Under the pieces are notes generated by a model. It searched no databases. It saw only the letters and a program-made list of their open reading frames with translations, and was not told the origin of the DNA. Below, piece after piece: positions 1 through 8,276 of a stretch of 11,133 nucleotides of DNA; within the stretch, counting starts at the first letter, position 1; each line of letters starts with the position of its first letter. The translations under genes were made by a program, and so were the position numbers. The stretch spans positions 1 to 11,133 of the forward strand of contig CALISX010000380.1 of NCBI GenBank assembly GCA_938041725.1. Reading direction: 5' to 3'. The DNA is from an uncultured Lachnoanaerobaculum sp. Lineage in GTDB: Bacteria > Bacillota > Clostridia > Lachnospirales > Lachnospiraceae.

Positions 1-945
1 TTAGGCGCCACCAACCGTCCGGAAATTCTGGATCCTGCCCTGCTTCGTCCCGGTCGTTTTGATAGAAGGGTTATTGTGGAACGGCCGGATTTAAAGGGCA
101 GGGTGGCCATACTAAAGGTACATTCCAAGGATGTGCTGATGGACGATTCTGTGGATTTAGAGGCCATTGGTCTGGCTACCAGCGGGGCCGTGGGTTCAGA
201 TCTGGCCAATATGATCAATGAGGCTGCCATTTTGGCAGTGAAAAAGGGCAGAAGAGCGGTCCGCCAAAAGGATTTGTTTGAGGCAGTGGAAATTGTTCTG
301 GTGGGTAAGGAGAAAAAGGACCGGATTTTAAACCAGCAGGAAAGAAGAATTGTTTCCTACCACGAGGTGGGACATGCTTTGATTTCCGCTTTGCAGAAAA
401 ATTCCGAGCCGGTGCAAAAAATCACCATTGTTCCCAGAACCATGGGAGCCTTGGGTTATGTAATGTATGTGCCGGAGGAGGAAACCTATCTGAAATCCAA
501 AAAGGAACTGGATGATATGCTGGTGAGCACCTTGGGGGGAAGGGCAGCAGAGGAGATTGTATTTGACTCTGTCACCACAGGAGCCTCCAATGACATTGAA
601 AAAGCCACCAATATTGCCAGGGCCATGGTAACCCAGTATGGCATGAGTGAAAGATTCGGCCTGATTGGCCTGGCCACGGTGGAGGATGCCTATCTTTCGG
701 GACGGACTGTATTAAACTGCGGGGATAATACTGCCACGGAAATCGATCAGGAGGTGATGCGGATTTTAAAGGAATCCTATCAAAAGGCTCTGGAGGTTTT
801 ACGGGAAAACCGGGAGGTAATGGATAAACTGGCGGAATTTTTAATTCAAAAGGAAACCATTACCGGCAAGGAGTTTATGAAGATTTTGCGGGAGATTAAA
901 GGACTGCCGGAACCGGCGGTTCCTGTGAAGGCAATTCTGGTTTAA
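1..945 (+). CDS. ftsH: ATP-dependent zinc metalloprotease FtsH, 3' part (5' end outside window)
   Basis: FtsH is a hexameric, membrane-anchored AAA+ protease that extracts and degrades membrane and short-lived cytosolic proteins. The frame is open from base 1, so the GTG at 76 is an internal valine and not a start; 314 codons are visible. The first residues are the end of the AAA module's second region of homology, with LRPGRFDR at visible residues 15-22 supplying the arginine fingers. The zinc-binding motif HEVGH is at visible residues 121-125, and the third zinc ligand is the Asp of TGASND (about residue 198). The rest is the usual helical peptidase domain, ending in a short tail without a long charged extension. 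The N-terminal membrane anchor and Walker motifs lie upstream of the window. The gene ends at TAA 943-945, right before a hairpin terminator. No truncation or missing catalytic residue is seen in the visible part. Confidence 0.96.
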   Translation, partial: LGATNRPEILDPALLRPGRFDRRVIVERPDLKGRVAILKVHSKDVLMDDSVDLEAIGLATSGAVGSDLANMINEAAILAVKKGRRAVRQKDLFEAVEIVLVGKEKKDRILNQQERRIVSYHEVGHALISALQKNSEPVQKITIVPRTMGALGYVMYVPEEETYLKSKKELDDMLVSTLGGRAAEEIVFDSVTTGASNDIEKATNIARAMVTQYGMSERFGLIGLATVEDAYLSGRTVLNCGDNTATEIDQEVMRILKESYQKALEVLRENREVMDKLAEFLIQKETITGKEFMKILREIKGLPEPAVPVKAILV

Positions 946-950
946 TAAAA

Positions 951-981
951 AGGCTTCGGGAGGCGTCCCGGAGCCTTTTTT
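951..981. terminator. Bidirectional Rho-independent terminator between ftsH and pyrI
   Basis: An 11-bp stem (951-961 pairing with 966-976, one G-T pair) closes a four-base loop. It is followed by a T run at 976-981 on the plus strand. On the minus strand the same hairpin is followed by a run of five T (complement of 946-951). It therefore fits the end of ftsH on one side and of the convergent pyrB-pyrI transcript on the other. Confidence 0.88.
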
Positions 982-1007
982 AGAAACAGAGAGGCAGGGC
1001 AGGGTTT

Positions 1008-1433
1008 TTAACGGAATTTTTCCTCGCAGTATAAGCAGCGGTAAAGCTCCTTTTTGGCATCGGAGAGATAGAAGATATGGGGCAGTTCCTGCTCAATGGA
1101 GGTGATGCACCTGGGATTTTTACACCGGATAATATTGCTGACCCGCTCTGGCAGCTTTAAACGCTTTTTTTCAATGATGTGATTGTCCTTAATAATATTA
1201 ATGGTAATATTGTGGTCAATATATCCCAGCACCTCCAGGTCAATCCGGTCCATAATATTTCCTTCTATCTTTATGATGTCCTTTCGCCCCATTTTTTCAC
1301 TGCGGGCATTTTTAATAATGGCTACAGGGGTATCCAGCTTGTCAAGGCCCAGATGAAAATAAATGTCCAGGCTTTTCCCTGCCTGAATATGGTCTAAAAC
1401 AATTCCCTCCATAATTCCACTGATATTCAGCAT
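1008..1433 (-). CDS. pyrI: Aspartate carbamoyltransferase regulatory chain
   Basis: This is the non-catalytic, nucleotide-binding chain of aspartate transcarbamoylase. In characterised enzymes it joins catalytic trimers and carries the allosteric site for CTP and ATP. The 141-residue length is slightly shorter than the E. coli chain (about 153). The N-terminal allosteric domain begins LNISGIMEGIVLDHIQAGK, matching the family. The C-terminal zinc domain keeps four cysteines, C104 and C109 (CKNPRC) and C133 and C136 (CLYC), in the usual CX4C...CX2C spacing. The ATG overlaps the pyrB stop codon by one base (TAATG on the minus strand) and is preceded by a near-perfect GGAGGT site (complement of 1440-1445) six bases upstream, so the two chains are probably translated in a coupled way. 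Its 3' end faces ftsH across the shared terminator. Confidence 0.96.
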   Translation of the reverse strand: MLNISGIMEGIVLDHIQAGKSLDIYFHLGLDKLDTPVAIIKNARSEKMGRKDIIKIEGNIMDRIDLEVLGYIDHNITINIIKDNHIIEKKRLKLPERVSNIIRCKNPRCITSIEQELPHIFYLSDAKKELYRCLYCEEKFR

Positions 1434-2347
1434 TATTTCACCTCCAAAAGCGTAAGAATCAAAGCCATTCTCACATATACTCCCAGCTGGGCCTGGATAA
1501 AATAGGCAGCTCTGGGGTCTTCGTCTACATCCATACTGATTTCATTTACTCTGGGCAGAGGATGAAGAATGAACATATCCGGTTTGGCCTTTTTTAACTT
1601 CCCGGGCGTCAGGATATAGGAATCCTTTAAACGGATATAATCCGCCTCATTAAAAAAACGCTCCCTTTGTACCCGGGTCATATACAGAATATCTAAAGAA
1701 GGAATGGCCTGATCCAGGTTGTGGATTTCCTCAAAGGGAATCCCTTTGGCCTGAAGTACATCCTCCCGGATATAGCTGGGGATTTTCAGTTCCTCGGGAG
1801 AAATCAAAACAAATTTAATATGGGGGTAGCGCACCAGGGCATTAATCAGGGAATGAACGGTTCGGCCAAATTTTAAATCCCCGCACAGCCCCACTGTGAG
1901 AGTATCCAGCCTTCCCTTTAATTTTTTGATGGTTAAGAGATCCGTAAGGGTCTGGGTGGGGTGCTGGTGGCCGCCGTCCCCTGCATTGATGACGGGGATG
2001 GAGGAATACATACTGGCCACCAGGGGAGCACCTTCCTTTGGGTGGCGCATGGCGGCAATGTCTGCATAGCCGGAAACAATGCGTATGGTGTCCGCCACAC
2101 TTTCTCCCTTGGCGGCAGAGGAGGAATCGGCAGAATGAAAGCCAAGTACGCTGCCTCCCAGATTCAGCATCGCTGCTTCAAAGGAAAGCCTGGTGCGGGT
2201 ACTTGGCTCATAAAAAAGGGTGGCAAGCTTCTTGCCCCGGCATTTTTCCTGATAGTCTGGCAAATGGGATTCAATATCCATGGCCAGATCCAAAAGGGTA
2301 TCTGTTTCTTCTACTGACAAGTCCAAAGGGTTCAGTAAATGCTTCAT
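1433..2347 (-). CDS. pyrB: Aspartate carbamoyltransferase catalytic chain
   Basis: PyrB condenses carbamoyl phosphate with aspartate to N-carbamoyl-aspartate, the first committed step of pyrimidine synthesis, in the cytosol. The 304-residue length is normal. Visible motifs are FYEPSTRTR at 45-53 (carbamoyl phosphate binding), the mobile loop with SSAAKGES around K80, HPTQ at 129-132, TRVQRERF at 224-231 (aspartate binding) and HPLPR at 262-266. All key residues appear present. The ATG at 2347 has an AAGGAG site 11 bases upstream on the minus strand. It is followed directly by pyrI, with which it should form the allosteric holoenzyme. No other pyrimidine genes are in the window, so this pair appears to be a stand-alone operon. 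The leader lacks a recognisable PyrR-type attenuator. Confidence 0.97.
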   Translation of the reverse strand: MKHLLNPLDLSVEETDTLLDLAMDIESHLPDYQEKCRGKKLATLFYEPSTRTRLSFEAAMLNLGGSVLGFHSADSSSAAKGESVADTIRIVSGYADIAAMRHPKEGAPLVASMYSSIPVINAGDGGHQHPTQTLTDLLTIKKLKGRLDTLTVGLCGDLKFGRTVHSLINALVRYPHIKFVLISPEELKIPSYIREDVLQAKGIPFEEIHNLDQAIPSLDILYMTRVQRERFFNEADYIRLKDSYILTPGKLKKAKPDMFILHPLPRVNEISMDVDEDPRAAYFIQAQLGVYVRMALILTLLEVK

Positions 2348-2364
2348 AATATGTAAGACTCCTT

Positions 2365-2386
2365 ATCCTGCTTCTATCCTGCTTCT
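2365..2386 (-). repeat. 11-bp perfect tandem repeat in the pyrB leader
   Basis: Two head-to-tail copies of ATCCTGCTTCT on the plus strand (2365-2375 and 2376-2386) place two AGAAGCAGGAT units in the pyrB leader RNA. They sit just upstream of the AAGGAG ribosome binding site. Such an arrangement could be replication slippage or a binding site; the sequence does not decide between them. Confidence 0.8.
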
Positions 2387-2400
2387 TGTCTGCCGTTTTC

Positions 2401-2469
2401 TTCGAATAGATTCGGCATGCAATTCTTTACCAAAGCTGTTACAAATTATAGCCTAAGTGAAATTCGAAT
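2401..2469. promoter_or_regulatory. Pair of TTCGAAT sites flanking the pyrB -10 box
   Basis: The heptamer TTCGAAT occurs at 2401-2407 and again at 2463-2469, 62 bp apart (close to six helical turns). The second copy lies inside the perfect 10-bp palindrome AATTCGAATT at 2461-2470, which covers part of the -35/-10 spacer of the proposed pyrB promoter. The first lies in the early leader and is part of a possible small hairpin, with TGCCG and CGGCA arms on the minus strand. A role as paired operators is inference; a chance repeat is possible. Confidence 0.3.
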
Positions 2470-2473
2470 TCCA
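2445..2473 (-). promoter_or_regulatory. Probable sigma-A promoter of pyrB-pyrI
   Basis: On the minus strand there is a perfect TATAAT -10 box (complement of 2445-2450), 17 bases from a weak -35 box TGGAAT (complement of 2468-2473, 3 of 6 consensus positions). Transcription would start near 2438, giving a leader of about 90 bases before the pyrB ATG. The weak -35 suggests either low basal activity or an activator. Confidence 0.6.
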
Positions 2474-2505
2474 GCTTCTTTTATAAATCTTCTATTAAAC
2501 ATTTT

Positions 2506-2521
2506 ATAGACAAGTGTCTAT
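2506..2521. promoter_or_regulatory. 16-bp inverted repeat, probable TetR-family operator
   Basis: ATAGACA (2506-2512) and TGTCTAT (2515-2521) are perfect inverted arms separated by two bases. Length, symmetry and A/T-rich ends resemble operators of TetR/AcrR repressors, which often control drug or lipid exporters such as the MMPL gene just downstream. The site is 19 bases upstream of the proposed exporter -35 box. No TetR-family gene is in the window, so the regulator must be elsewhere. The family assignment is inference from shape. Confidence 0.55.
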
Positions 2522-2540
2522 TAAATCTCGTTTTTTCATA

Positions 2541-2569
2541 TTTACATTCCCTTCCCCGGGGCCTATACT
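2541..2569 (+). promoter_or_regulatory. Sigma-A promoter of the MMPL exporter gene
   Basis: TTTACA at 2541-2546 (5 of 6 consensus) and TATACT at 2564-2569 (5 of 6 consensus) are separated by 17 bases. The start site would be near 2576, about 30 bases upstream of the ATG. An AGGGAGG ribosome binding site at 2595-2601 sits six bases before the ATG at 2608. Confidence 0.7.
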
Positions 2570-2607
2570 TTTTTCCATCAGCAAGTATTCCATAAGGGAG
2601 GCAGAAT

Positions 2608-4785
2608 ATGTCAGTTAATTTAAAGAAGAAGGAGAAGGCCTTCAGGAAAGATACAGGAAATCTTTGGAGGGAGGACAGGGAGAAAAGGGATTTTGCAGGA
2701 TTTATTGTGGACCATAATGCTGTGATTCAAAAAATATTTTTTATTCTTTTGGGATTTGCTTTGGTTTTAAGCCTTTTTGTTCATGTGAATTATGATTTAA
2801 TCGAATACCTGCCAAAGTCCGCTCCCTCCAAGGCGGCCATTCAAAAAATGGAGGACACCTTCGGGTATCCCGGCACTGGGCAGATTATGTTAAGGGATGT
2901 GACGCTGCACCAGGCTGCTGCAGTGAAGGAGAAGCTGGAAAGGGTGGAGGGGGTGGATCGGATTCAGTGGCTGGACAGTACCGGATCCGTGCTGCTGCCC
3001 CAGTCTTTTTTAAATGAAAACCGTATGGAGGACTATTACAAGGACGGGGATACGGTGATGGATGTAACCTTTGCGGAGGGGGATTCTTCCCCTAAGACCC
3101 ACCAAGCCATTGATGCCATGGAGGATATCATAAAGGATCAGGGATTTATTGTGGGAAGCGCAGCCCAGAATAAATTTACAGAGGAAAATGTGTCCTCTCA
3201 AATGAATTTGATTTTGGTCATTGGTGTGTTCTTTGTATTTTTGGTGCTTTTAATCACCACCACCTCCTGGTTTGAGCCGGTGCTGTTTTTAACGGTTATC
3301 GGCACCGCTGTTTTCATTAACCGAGGCACCAATGTTTTCCTTCCCAGTATTTCCTTTATTACCAACAATGTGGCGGCTGTTTTGCAGCTGGCGGTATCCA
3401 TGGATTATTCCATCTTTTTGCTGAGCGCCTTTACAGAGGCTTCCAAAACAGAGCCGGATTCGAAAAAAGCCTTAAAGCAGGCCCTTCGGCTTTCGATCAA
3501 AACCATTTCCGCCAGTTCCCTTACTACTTTTGTGGGTTTTATCGTTTTTGTTACCATGCGTTTTTCCATGGGAATGGATTTGGGCATTGTTTTGGCCAAG
3601 GGAATTGTCTGTTCCATTTTTACCATTATCTTTTTAATGCCTTCCCTGATTTTAAACTGGAGTCCCTTTATTGAAAAAACCAGGCACAGGGCATTTTTGC
3701 CGGATTTTTCCAAAAGCGCAAAGGCAGCAGGCAGACTCTCCGGCTATGTTCTGGCCCTTGGGCTGATTTTGGCCCTGCCGGCCTTTGTGGCCCAGGGGAT
3801 GAACTCCTTTATGTATGGCAGTGATGCAGTGGGGGCCGGAGAAGGGACAAAGATGTACAGCCAGCAGGAGGAGCTGTATGGAAAGTTTGGCCGTTCCAAT
3901 CTAACGGTGATTTTGGTTCCTGATACCTCCATGGTAAGGGAACGGGAGCTGACAAAAAAGCTGGAGGCTCTGGAGGGAGTAAAAAAAGTCACCTCTTTGG
4001 CAGGTACACTGCCTGAGGGCATTCCTGACACCATGGTGCCGGAATCCACCAAAGAGCTTTTGCACCGGGAGGGCTATGCCAGACTGCTGGTGTACTCCAG
4101 AACCAAAATCGAAAGCCAGGCCGCCTATAAAGTGGCCTCTGCCATTGAAGAGACTGTAAAGGAATATTATCCCCAGGAGCACTATATTACGGGAAACACC
4201 TATGCCACCAGGGACATGGAGAACATTCTGAAATCCGATTACAACCGGGTAAACACCCTGTCTTTGCTGGGGGTATTTTTGGTGGTGGCCTTTTCCTTTG
4301 AATCCGTGCTGGTGGCACTGCTGGCCATGGTGCCCATTGAGCTGGCCATTATTTTCAACATGTCCTTTTCCTATGTAACAGGGGTGAGCCTTTCCTTTAT
4401 CGGCTATGTGGTGGTCAGCAGTATTCAGCTGGGTGCCACGGTGGACTATGCCATTCTTTCCATTTCCAATTACATGGAGGCCAGAAAGACCCGGGAAAAG
4501 CGGGAGGCGATATGGGAAATGACGCAAAAAAGTATGCACTCCATCCTTACTTCCGGTACAATTTTGGTGATTTGCGGCTATGTGGTCAGTTTTGTGTCCT
4601 CTTTGCCTGCCATTGGACAGCTGGGGCATTTAATCGGAAGGGGCACTTTGGTTTCCATGGGCTTTGTGGTGCTTTTGCTTCCAGCTCTTTTATTCCTGGC
4701 TGACGGGGCTTTGATGGCAGAGAGCAGGTGGAAGGAGCATCTGGGGCGGGTTTGGAGGGAAAGGTATAAAAATTCTGTGGCCTAG
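2608..4785 (+). CDS. MMPL/RND-superfamily membrane exporter
   Basis: This is a 725-residue integral membrane protein of the MMPL branch of the RND superfamily, the type that uses proton flux to export lipids or other hydrophobic compounds. The layout is the classic duplicated one. After a charged cytoplasmic N-terminus (about 1-38) there is one membrane segment (41-60), an extracytoplasmic loop (61-198) and a block of five segments (about 199-350). A sixth break at 376-395, a second loop (about 396-548) and a second block of five segments (550-699) follow, giving about 12 segments. Asp-Tyr pairs at D266-Y267 (SMDYSIF) and D613-Y614 (TVDYAIL) occupy the same position in each half and match the proton-relay pairs known in MmpL proteins. 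The gene is monocistronic or weakly linked to clpB: no terminator is visible in 4786-4832, but clpB has its own promoter. Substrate is unknown. A TetR-like operator lies upstream. Confidence 0.9.
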   Translation: MSVNLKKKEKAFRKDTGNLWREDREKRDFAGFIVDHNAVIQKIFFILLGFALVLSLFVHVNYDLIEYLPKSAPSKAAIQKMEDTFGYPGTGQIMLRDVTLHQAAAVKEKLERVEGVDRIQWLDSTGSVLLPQSFLNENRMEDYYKDGDTVMDVTFAEGDSSPKTHQAIDAMEDIIKDQGFIVGSAAQNKFTEENVSSQMNLILVIGVFFVFLVLLITTTSWFEPVLFLTVIGTAVFINRGTNVFLPSISFITNNVAAVLQLAVSMDYSIFLLSAFTEASKTEPDSKKALKQALRLSIKTISASSLTTFVGFIVFVTMRFSMGMDLGIVLAKGIVCSIFTIIFLMPSLILNWSPFIEKTRHRAFLPDFSKSAKAAGRLSGYVLALGLILALPAFVAQGMNSFMYGSDAVGAGEGTKMYSQQEELYGKFGRSNLTVILVPDTSMVRERELTKKLEALEGVKKVTSLAGTLPEGIPDTMVPESTKELLHREGYARLLVYSRTKIESQAAYKVASAIEETVKEYYPQEHYITGNTYATRDMENILKSDYNRVNTLSLLGVFLVVAFSFESVLVALLAMVPIELAIIFNMSFSYVTGVSLSFIGYVVVSSIQLGATVDYAILSISNYMEARKTREKREAIWEMTQKSMHSILTSGTILVICGYVVSFVSSLPAIGQLGHLIGRGTLVSMGFVVLLLPALLFLADGALMAESRWKEHLGRVWRERYKNSVA

Positions 4786-4832
4786 GCAGCCGCAGCAGAG
4801 GAAAAAATCGGAGGTTTGCTGAAAAATCATTC

Positions 4833-4861
4833 TTGACAGAAATGAAAAGGTTTGTTATAGT
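4833..4861 (+). promoter_or_regulatory. Strong sigma-A promoter of clpB
   Basis: A perfect TTGACA (4833-4838) is followed after exactly 17 bases by TATAGT (4856-4861, 5 of 6 consensus). The start site would be near 4868, leaving a leader of about 29 bases with a GGAAGG ribosome binding site at 4881-4886. No CIRCE inverted repeat (HrcA) and no CtsR heptamer direct repeat is visible in 4786-4896. Confidence 0.85.
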
Positions 4862-4896
4862 ACAGATATAACAGATTAAAGGAAGGCGGTGTTGGA

Positions 4897-7488
4897 ATGA
4901 ATATTAAGAAATTCACGCAAAAATCCATCGAGGCGGTGCAGGCCATGGAGGGGATTGCCCTGGACCATGGGAATCAGCAGATTGAGCAGATTCACCTGCT
5001 AAGCGCCTTATTAAATATAGACGATTCTCTGATCCTAAGCTTGATTAAAAAAATGGGGATCCCGGAGGGGGAATTTAAAAATGAGGTGGAATCCAAAATT
5101 GAGGGGCTTCCCAAGGTAAGCGGCGGCAAACAGTATATCAGCAATGGCTTAAACAAGGTGCTGCTTTCCGGGGAAGATGAGGCCAAGGCCATGGGAGATG
5201 ATTATGTTTCCGTGGAGCATTTGTTTTTGGCCATGCTGCGAAATCCTTCTTCCAATGTAAAGGAGCTGTTTCGCACATACGGTCTGGATCTAAACCGGTT
5301 TTTGGGGGTTCTTTCCCAGGTCCGGGGAAACCAGCGGGTTACTACAGATAATCCCGAGGCCACCTATGATACCTTGACAAAATACGGATATGACCTGGTG
5401 GAGCGGGCCAGAGAGCAAAAGCTGGATCCGGTAATTGGCAGAGATGCAGAGATTCGGAATCTGGTGCGGATCCTAAGCCGGAAAACCAAGAACAATCCGG
5501 TGCTGATCGGTGAGCCTGGGGTTGGAAAAACTGCAGTTTGCGAGGGACTGGCCCAGCGGATTGTCAAGGGGGATGTGCCAGAGGGGCTGAAGGATAAAAG
5601 GCTCTTTGCTCTGGACATGGGTTCCTTGGTGGCCGGTGCCAAATACCGGGGCGAATTTGAAGAAAGACTCAAGGCGGTTTTGGAGGAGGTAAAAAAGTCC
5701 CAGGGACAGATTATCCTCTTTATTGATGAGCTTCATACCATTGTGGGGGCAGGAAAAACCGAGGGCAGTATGGATGCAGGAAATATGTTAAAGCCCATGC
5801 TGGCCAGGGGAGAGCTTCACTGCATCGGCGCCACCACCTTGGATGAGTACCGCAAATATATTGAAAAGGATCCGGCCCTGGAAAGACGGTTCCAGCCGGT
5901 TTTGGTATCGGAACCTACGGTGGAGGATACCATCTCTATTTTAAGGGGGTTAAAGGAGCGCTACGAAACCTTCCATGGGGTCAAGATCACAGATTCTGCT
6001 TTGGTCAGTGCGGCAGTGCTTTCCGACCGGTATATCAGTGACCGTTTCCTGCCGGATAAGGCCATTGACCTGGTGGATGAGGCCTGTGCCATGATTAAAA
6101 CCGAGCTGAACTCTTTGCCTGCGGAGATTGATGCGCTGCAGAGAAAGGAAATGCAGCTGCAGATTGAAGAAACCGCTTTGAAGAAGGAGACAGATAATCT
6201 TTACAAGGAAAGGCTTAAAATTCTTCAAAAAGACCTTGCAGAGCTCAGAGATAAGTATTCTGAGCAGAAATCGAAATGGGAAAATGAAAAAAAGAGTGTG
6301 GAAGGACTGGCAAAGCTTAGAGAGTCCATTGACAATGTGAACCGGGAGATTGCAGATGCCCAGCAAAAGTATGATTTGAACCGGGCTGCAGAGCTGCAGT
6401 ATGGAAAGCTTCCCCAGCTGCAAAAGGAGCTGGCGGCAGAGGAGGAAAAAATACGCGGGGAGGATCTGAGCCTGGTGCGGGAATCTGTTACCGAGGAGGA
6501 AATTGCCAGAATTATTTCCAGATGGACCAATATTCCTGTTACCAAGCTGAATGAGTCGGAGAAGGAAAAGACCCTGAATCTGGACAAGGTGCTCCACGAG
6601 CGGGTGATCGGACAAAATGAGGCGGTGGAGAAGGTGTGCGATGCTATTTTGCGCTCCAGAGCAGGCATTAAGGATCCCTCCAAGCCCATTGGCTCCTTCC
6701 TCTTTATGGGACCTACGGGAGTGGGAAAGACGGAGCTGGCAAAATCCCTGGCCCAGGCTCTGTTTGATGATGAAAATGCCATGATCCGCATTGACATGAG
6801 CGAATATATGGAGAAATTTTCCGTCAGCCGTCTGATTGGAGCGCCTCCCGGATATGTGGGTTATGATGAGGGAGGACAGCTGACAGAGGCGGTACGCAGA
6901 AAGCCCTACTCTGTGGTGCTCTTTGATGAGGTGGAGAAGGCCCATCCTGATGTGTTTAATGTGCTGCTCCAGGTACTGGATGACGGAAGGGTGACGGATT
7001 CCCTGGGAAAAACCGTGGACTTTAAAAATACCATCATTATCATGACTTCCAATCTGGGCTCCGCCTATTTGCTGGAGGGAATTGATGAGAGAGGAGAGAT
7101 CAAGGAAGAGGCCGCCGGGCTGGTGATGGAGGAATTAAGACATCAGTTCCGTCCGGAGTTTATCAACCGGCTGGATGAAATCATTTTGTTTAAGCCTCTG
7201 ACCAAGGCTGATATCCGGAGCATCATTGATCTTTTAATTGATGAGATCAATCGAAGGCTTTCTGCCCGGGAAGTTAGCATCGGCCTGACAGAGGCCGCCA
7301 AGGATTACATTGTGGAGAGGGGGTATGACCCGGCCTTTGGTGCCAGACCTTTGAAGCGCTTCATCCAAAAGGAGGTGGAGACCAAGGTGGCCAGGCTGAT
7401 TCTTTCGGACAAAGACCTAAATCCCAAGGACCGCATCGAAATTGATGTGGAGGGAGACGGGGGCTTGTTTGCCCGGGTGCATAAATAA
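4897..7488 (+). CDS. clpB: ATP-dependent disaggregase chaperone ClpB
   Basis: ClpB is a hexameric AAA+ disaggregase that works with DnaK-DnaJ-GrpE to pull polypeptides out of aggregates in the cytosol. The 863 residues match the family (E. coli 857). Domains in order: Clp N-domain (about 1-145); first ATPase domain with Walker A GEPGVGKT at 205-212, Walker B FIDE at 275-278, pore loop KYRGE at 249-253 and arginine finger region ERRF at 329-332; a long coiled-coil middle domain (about 408-525), which separates ClpB from ClpA; and a second ATPase domain with Walker A GPTGVGKT at 605-612, pore loop YVGY at 653-656, Walker B LFDE at 675-678 and sensor-2 GARPLKR at 815-821. No IGL/IGF ClpP-docking loop is visible, as expected for a chaperone rather than a protease partner. 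All nucleotide-binding residues are intact. It is flanked by its own promoter and terminator, so it is probably transcribed alone, with possible read-through from the exporter. Confidence 0.98.
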   Translation: MNIKKFTQKSIEAVQAMEGIALDHGNQQIEQIHLLSALLNIDDSLILSLIKKMGIPEGEFKNEVESKIEGLPKVSGGKQYISNGLNKVLLSGEDEAKAMGDDYVSVEHLFLAMLRNPSSNVKELFRTYGLDLNRFLGVLSQVRGNQRVTTDNPEATYDTLTKYGYDLVERAREQKLDPVIGRDAEIRNLVRILSRKTKNNPVLIGEPGVGKTAVCEGLAQRIVKGDVPEGLKDKRLFALDMGSLVAGAKYRGEFEERLKAVLEEVKKSQGQIILFIDELHTIVGAGKTEGSMDAGNMLKPMLARGELHCIGATTLDEYRKYIEKDPALERRFQPVLVSEPTVEDTISILRGLKERYETFHGVKITDSALVSAAVLSDRYISDRFLPDKAIDLVDEACAMIKTELNSLPAEIDALQRKEMQLQIEETALKKETDNLYKERLKILQKDLAELRDKYSEQKSKWENEKKSVEGLAKLRESIDNVNREIADAQQKYDLNRAAELQYGKLPQLQKELAAEEEKIRGEDLSLVRESVTEEEIARIISRWTNIPVTKLNESEKEKTLNLDKVLHERVIGQNEAVEKVCDAILRSRAGIKDPSKPIGSFLFMGPTGVGKTELAKSLAQALFDDENAMIRIDMSEYMEKFSVSRLIGAPPGYVGYDEGGQLTEAVRRKPYSVVLFDEVEKAHPDVFNVLLQVLDDGRVTDSLGKTVDFKNTIIIMTSNLGSAYLLEGIDERGEIKEEAAGLVMEELRHQFRPEFINRLDEIILFKPLTKADIRSIIDLLIDEINRRLSAREVSIGLTEAAKDYIVERGYDPAFGARPLKRFIQKEVETKVARLILSDKDLNPKDRIEIDVEGDGGLFARVHK

Positions 7489-7501
7489 ACATAAAAAAGC
7501 A

Positions 7502-7531
7502 AAAGGCTGTGCAAAGGCGCAGCCTTTCTTT
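7502..7531 (+). terminator. Rho-independent terminator after clpB
   Basis: An 11-bp stem (7502-7512 pairing with 7517-7527, one G-T pair) with an AAAG loop is followed by the T-rich tail TTTCTTT. It lies 14 bases after the clpB stop codon and ends the clpB transcript. Confidence 0.88.
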
Positions 7532-7554
7532 CAGTATAAAAAAAATTCGGAATA

Positions 7555-7563
7555 TGCTATACT
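7555..7563 (+). promoter_or_regulatory. Extended -10 promoter of the cls-plsC-pheA unit
   Basis: TGCTATACT at 7555-7563 is a TGn extension plus a TATACT -10 box (5 of 6 consensus). No good -35 box is found 16-18 bases upstream (TATAAA at 7535-7540 is poor), as is usual for extended -10 promoters. The start site would be near 7570, about 20 bases before the cls ATG at 7590. Confidence 0.6.
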
Positions 7564-7589
7564 AGGTTGAAAACAGTTTGGGGGCAGAC

Positions 7590-8276
7590 ATGGATTTTTT
7601 GACCATAACAGGAAATCAGATTTTGATTTATCTGTTTTGTATTAATTTGATATTGTCGGTGATGATTGTTTTTTTTCAAAGAAGGGACCCCCAGTCGGTT
7701 TGGACCTGGATTTTGGCTCTGTATTTTTTGCCGGGACTGGGGATTATAATATACCTGGTGCTGGGGCAGGATTACCGCAAATCCAAAATGTTCAAAATCA
7801 AAGGACTGGAAGACCGGATCAAAAAGGTATCCTCAAGACAGGAATATCTGCTGAAAACCTATGAGAGCAATATGGAGGATGCCTATACCAGAGAATACGG
7901 CAGACTGATGTATTACAACATGGAATCCGGGGGGGCCATTATGACCCTGAGAAACCAGGTGAGAATTTTCACTGACGGACAGGAAAAGTTCGCCTCCTTG
8001 AAAGAGGATATCCGCAACGCCAAAAAATATATTCACTTTCAATATTACATTATAAAGAACGACTTTTTATTTGATGAAATTGCAGAGCTTTTAATGGAAA
8101 AAGCCAGGGAAGGAGTGGATCCTTTGCGACGGCATGGGGGGAAGGTTTATGCCTGCAAAAAAATGGAACCGTTTAAAATCCTGTGGCATCCGGATCGGTA
8201 TTTTTTTTCCTGCAACCTTGGGAAGAATCAATCTCCGTGTAAACTATCGAAACCACAGAAAGATTGTGGTGATTGA
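7590..8276 (+). CDS. Cls N-terminal fragment (membrane anchor and start of first PLD domain)
   Basis: This frame could be translated as written. Residues 11-29 and 38-58 are two membrane segments linked by RRDPQSVW, the PLDc_N anchor typical of Firmicute cardiolipin synthases. Residues to about 177 are the first part of PLD domain 1. The last 51 codons (8121-8273) are out-of-frame sequence unlike the family, ending at TGA 8274-8276. Neither HKD motif is included, so this product should be catalytically dead. An in-frame TTG at 7578 is an alternative start, but the ATG at 7590 lies five bases after a GGGGG stretch and begins the family-like sequence. Confidence 0.7.
   Translation: MDFLTITGNQILIYLFCINLILSVMIVFFQRRDPQSVWTWILALYFLPGLGIIIYLVLGQDYRKSKMFKIKGLEDRIKKVSSRQEYLLKTYESNMEDAYTREYGRLMYYNMESGGAIMTLRNQVRIFTDGQEKFASLKEDIRNAKKYIHFQYYIIKNDFLFDEIAELLMEKAREGVDPLRRHGGKVYACKKMEPFKILWHPDRYFFSCNLGKNQSPCKLSKPQKDCGD

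Noticed and set aside
76..945. An independent protein starting at the GTG at 76
   Set aside because: The frame is open to base 1 and encodes the FtsH second region of homology upstream of 76, so this is an internal codon of a truncated ftsH.
3901..4629. 242-codon open frame on the minus strand inside the exporter gene
   Set aside because: Its composition (many His, Gly, Gln) is that of a reverse-complement shadow of membrane-protein codons, and the plus-strand gene is continuous and well supported.
4786..4832. Terminator after the exporter gene
   Set aside because: No stem followed by a T run is visible, so read-through into clpB cannot be excluded.
5950..6945. 331-codon open frame on the minus strand inside clpB
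   Set aside because: It lies wholly opposite an intact, family-typical ClpB, its low-complexity product resembles no family I know, and no promoter or ribosome binding site precedes it.
8135..8141. Homopolymer G-run error as the cause of the cls frameshift
   Set aside because: Correct second-frame residues (Ile-Leu-Cys-Asp-Gly-Met) are already read upstream of the G run, so the frame change occurs before it.
8121..8276. Programmed frameshift in cls
   Set aside because: No slippery site or near stop codon is at the junction, the zero frame continues for 51 codons, and conserved residues are missing, which fits a deletion better.
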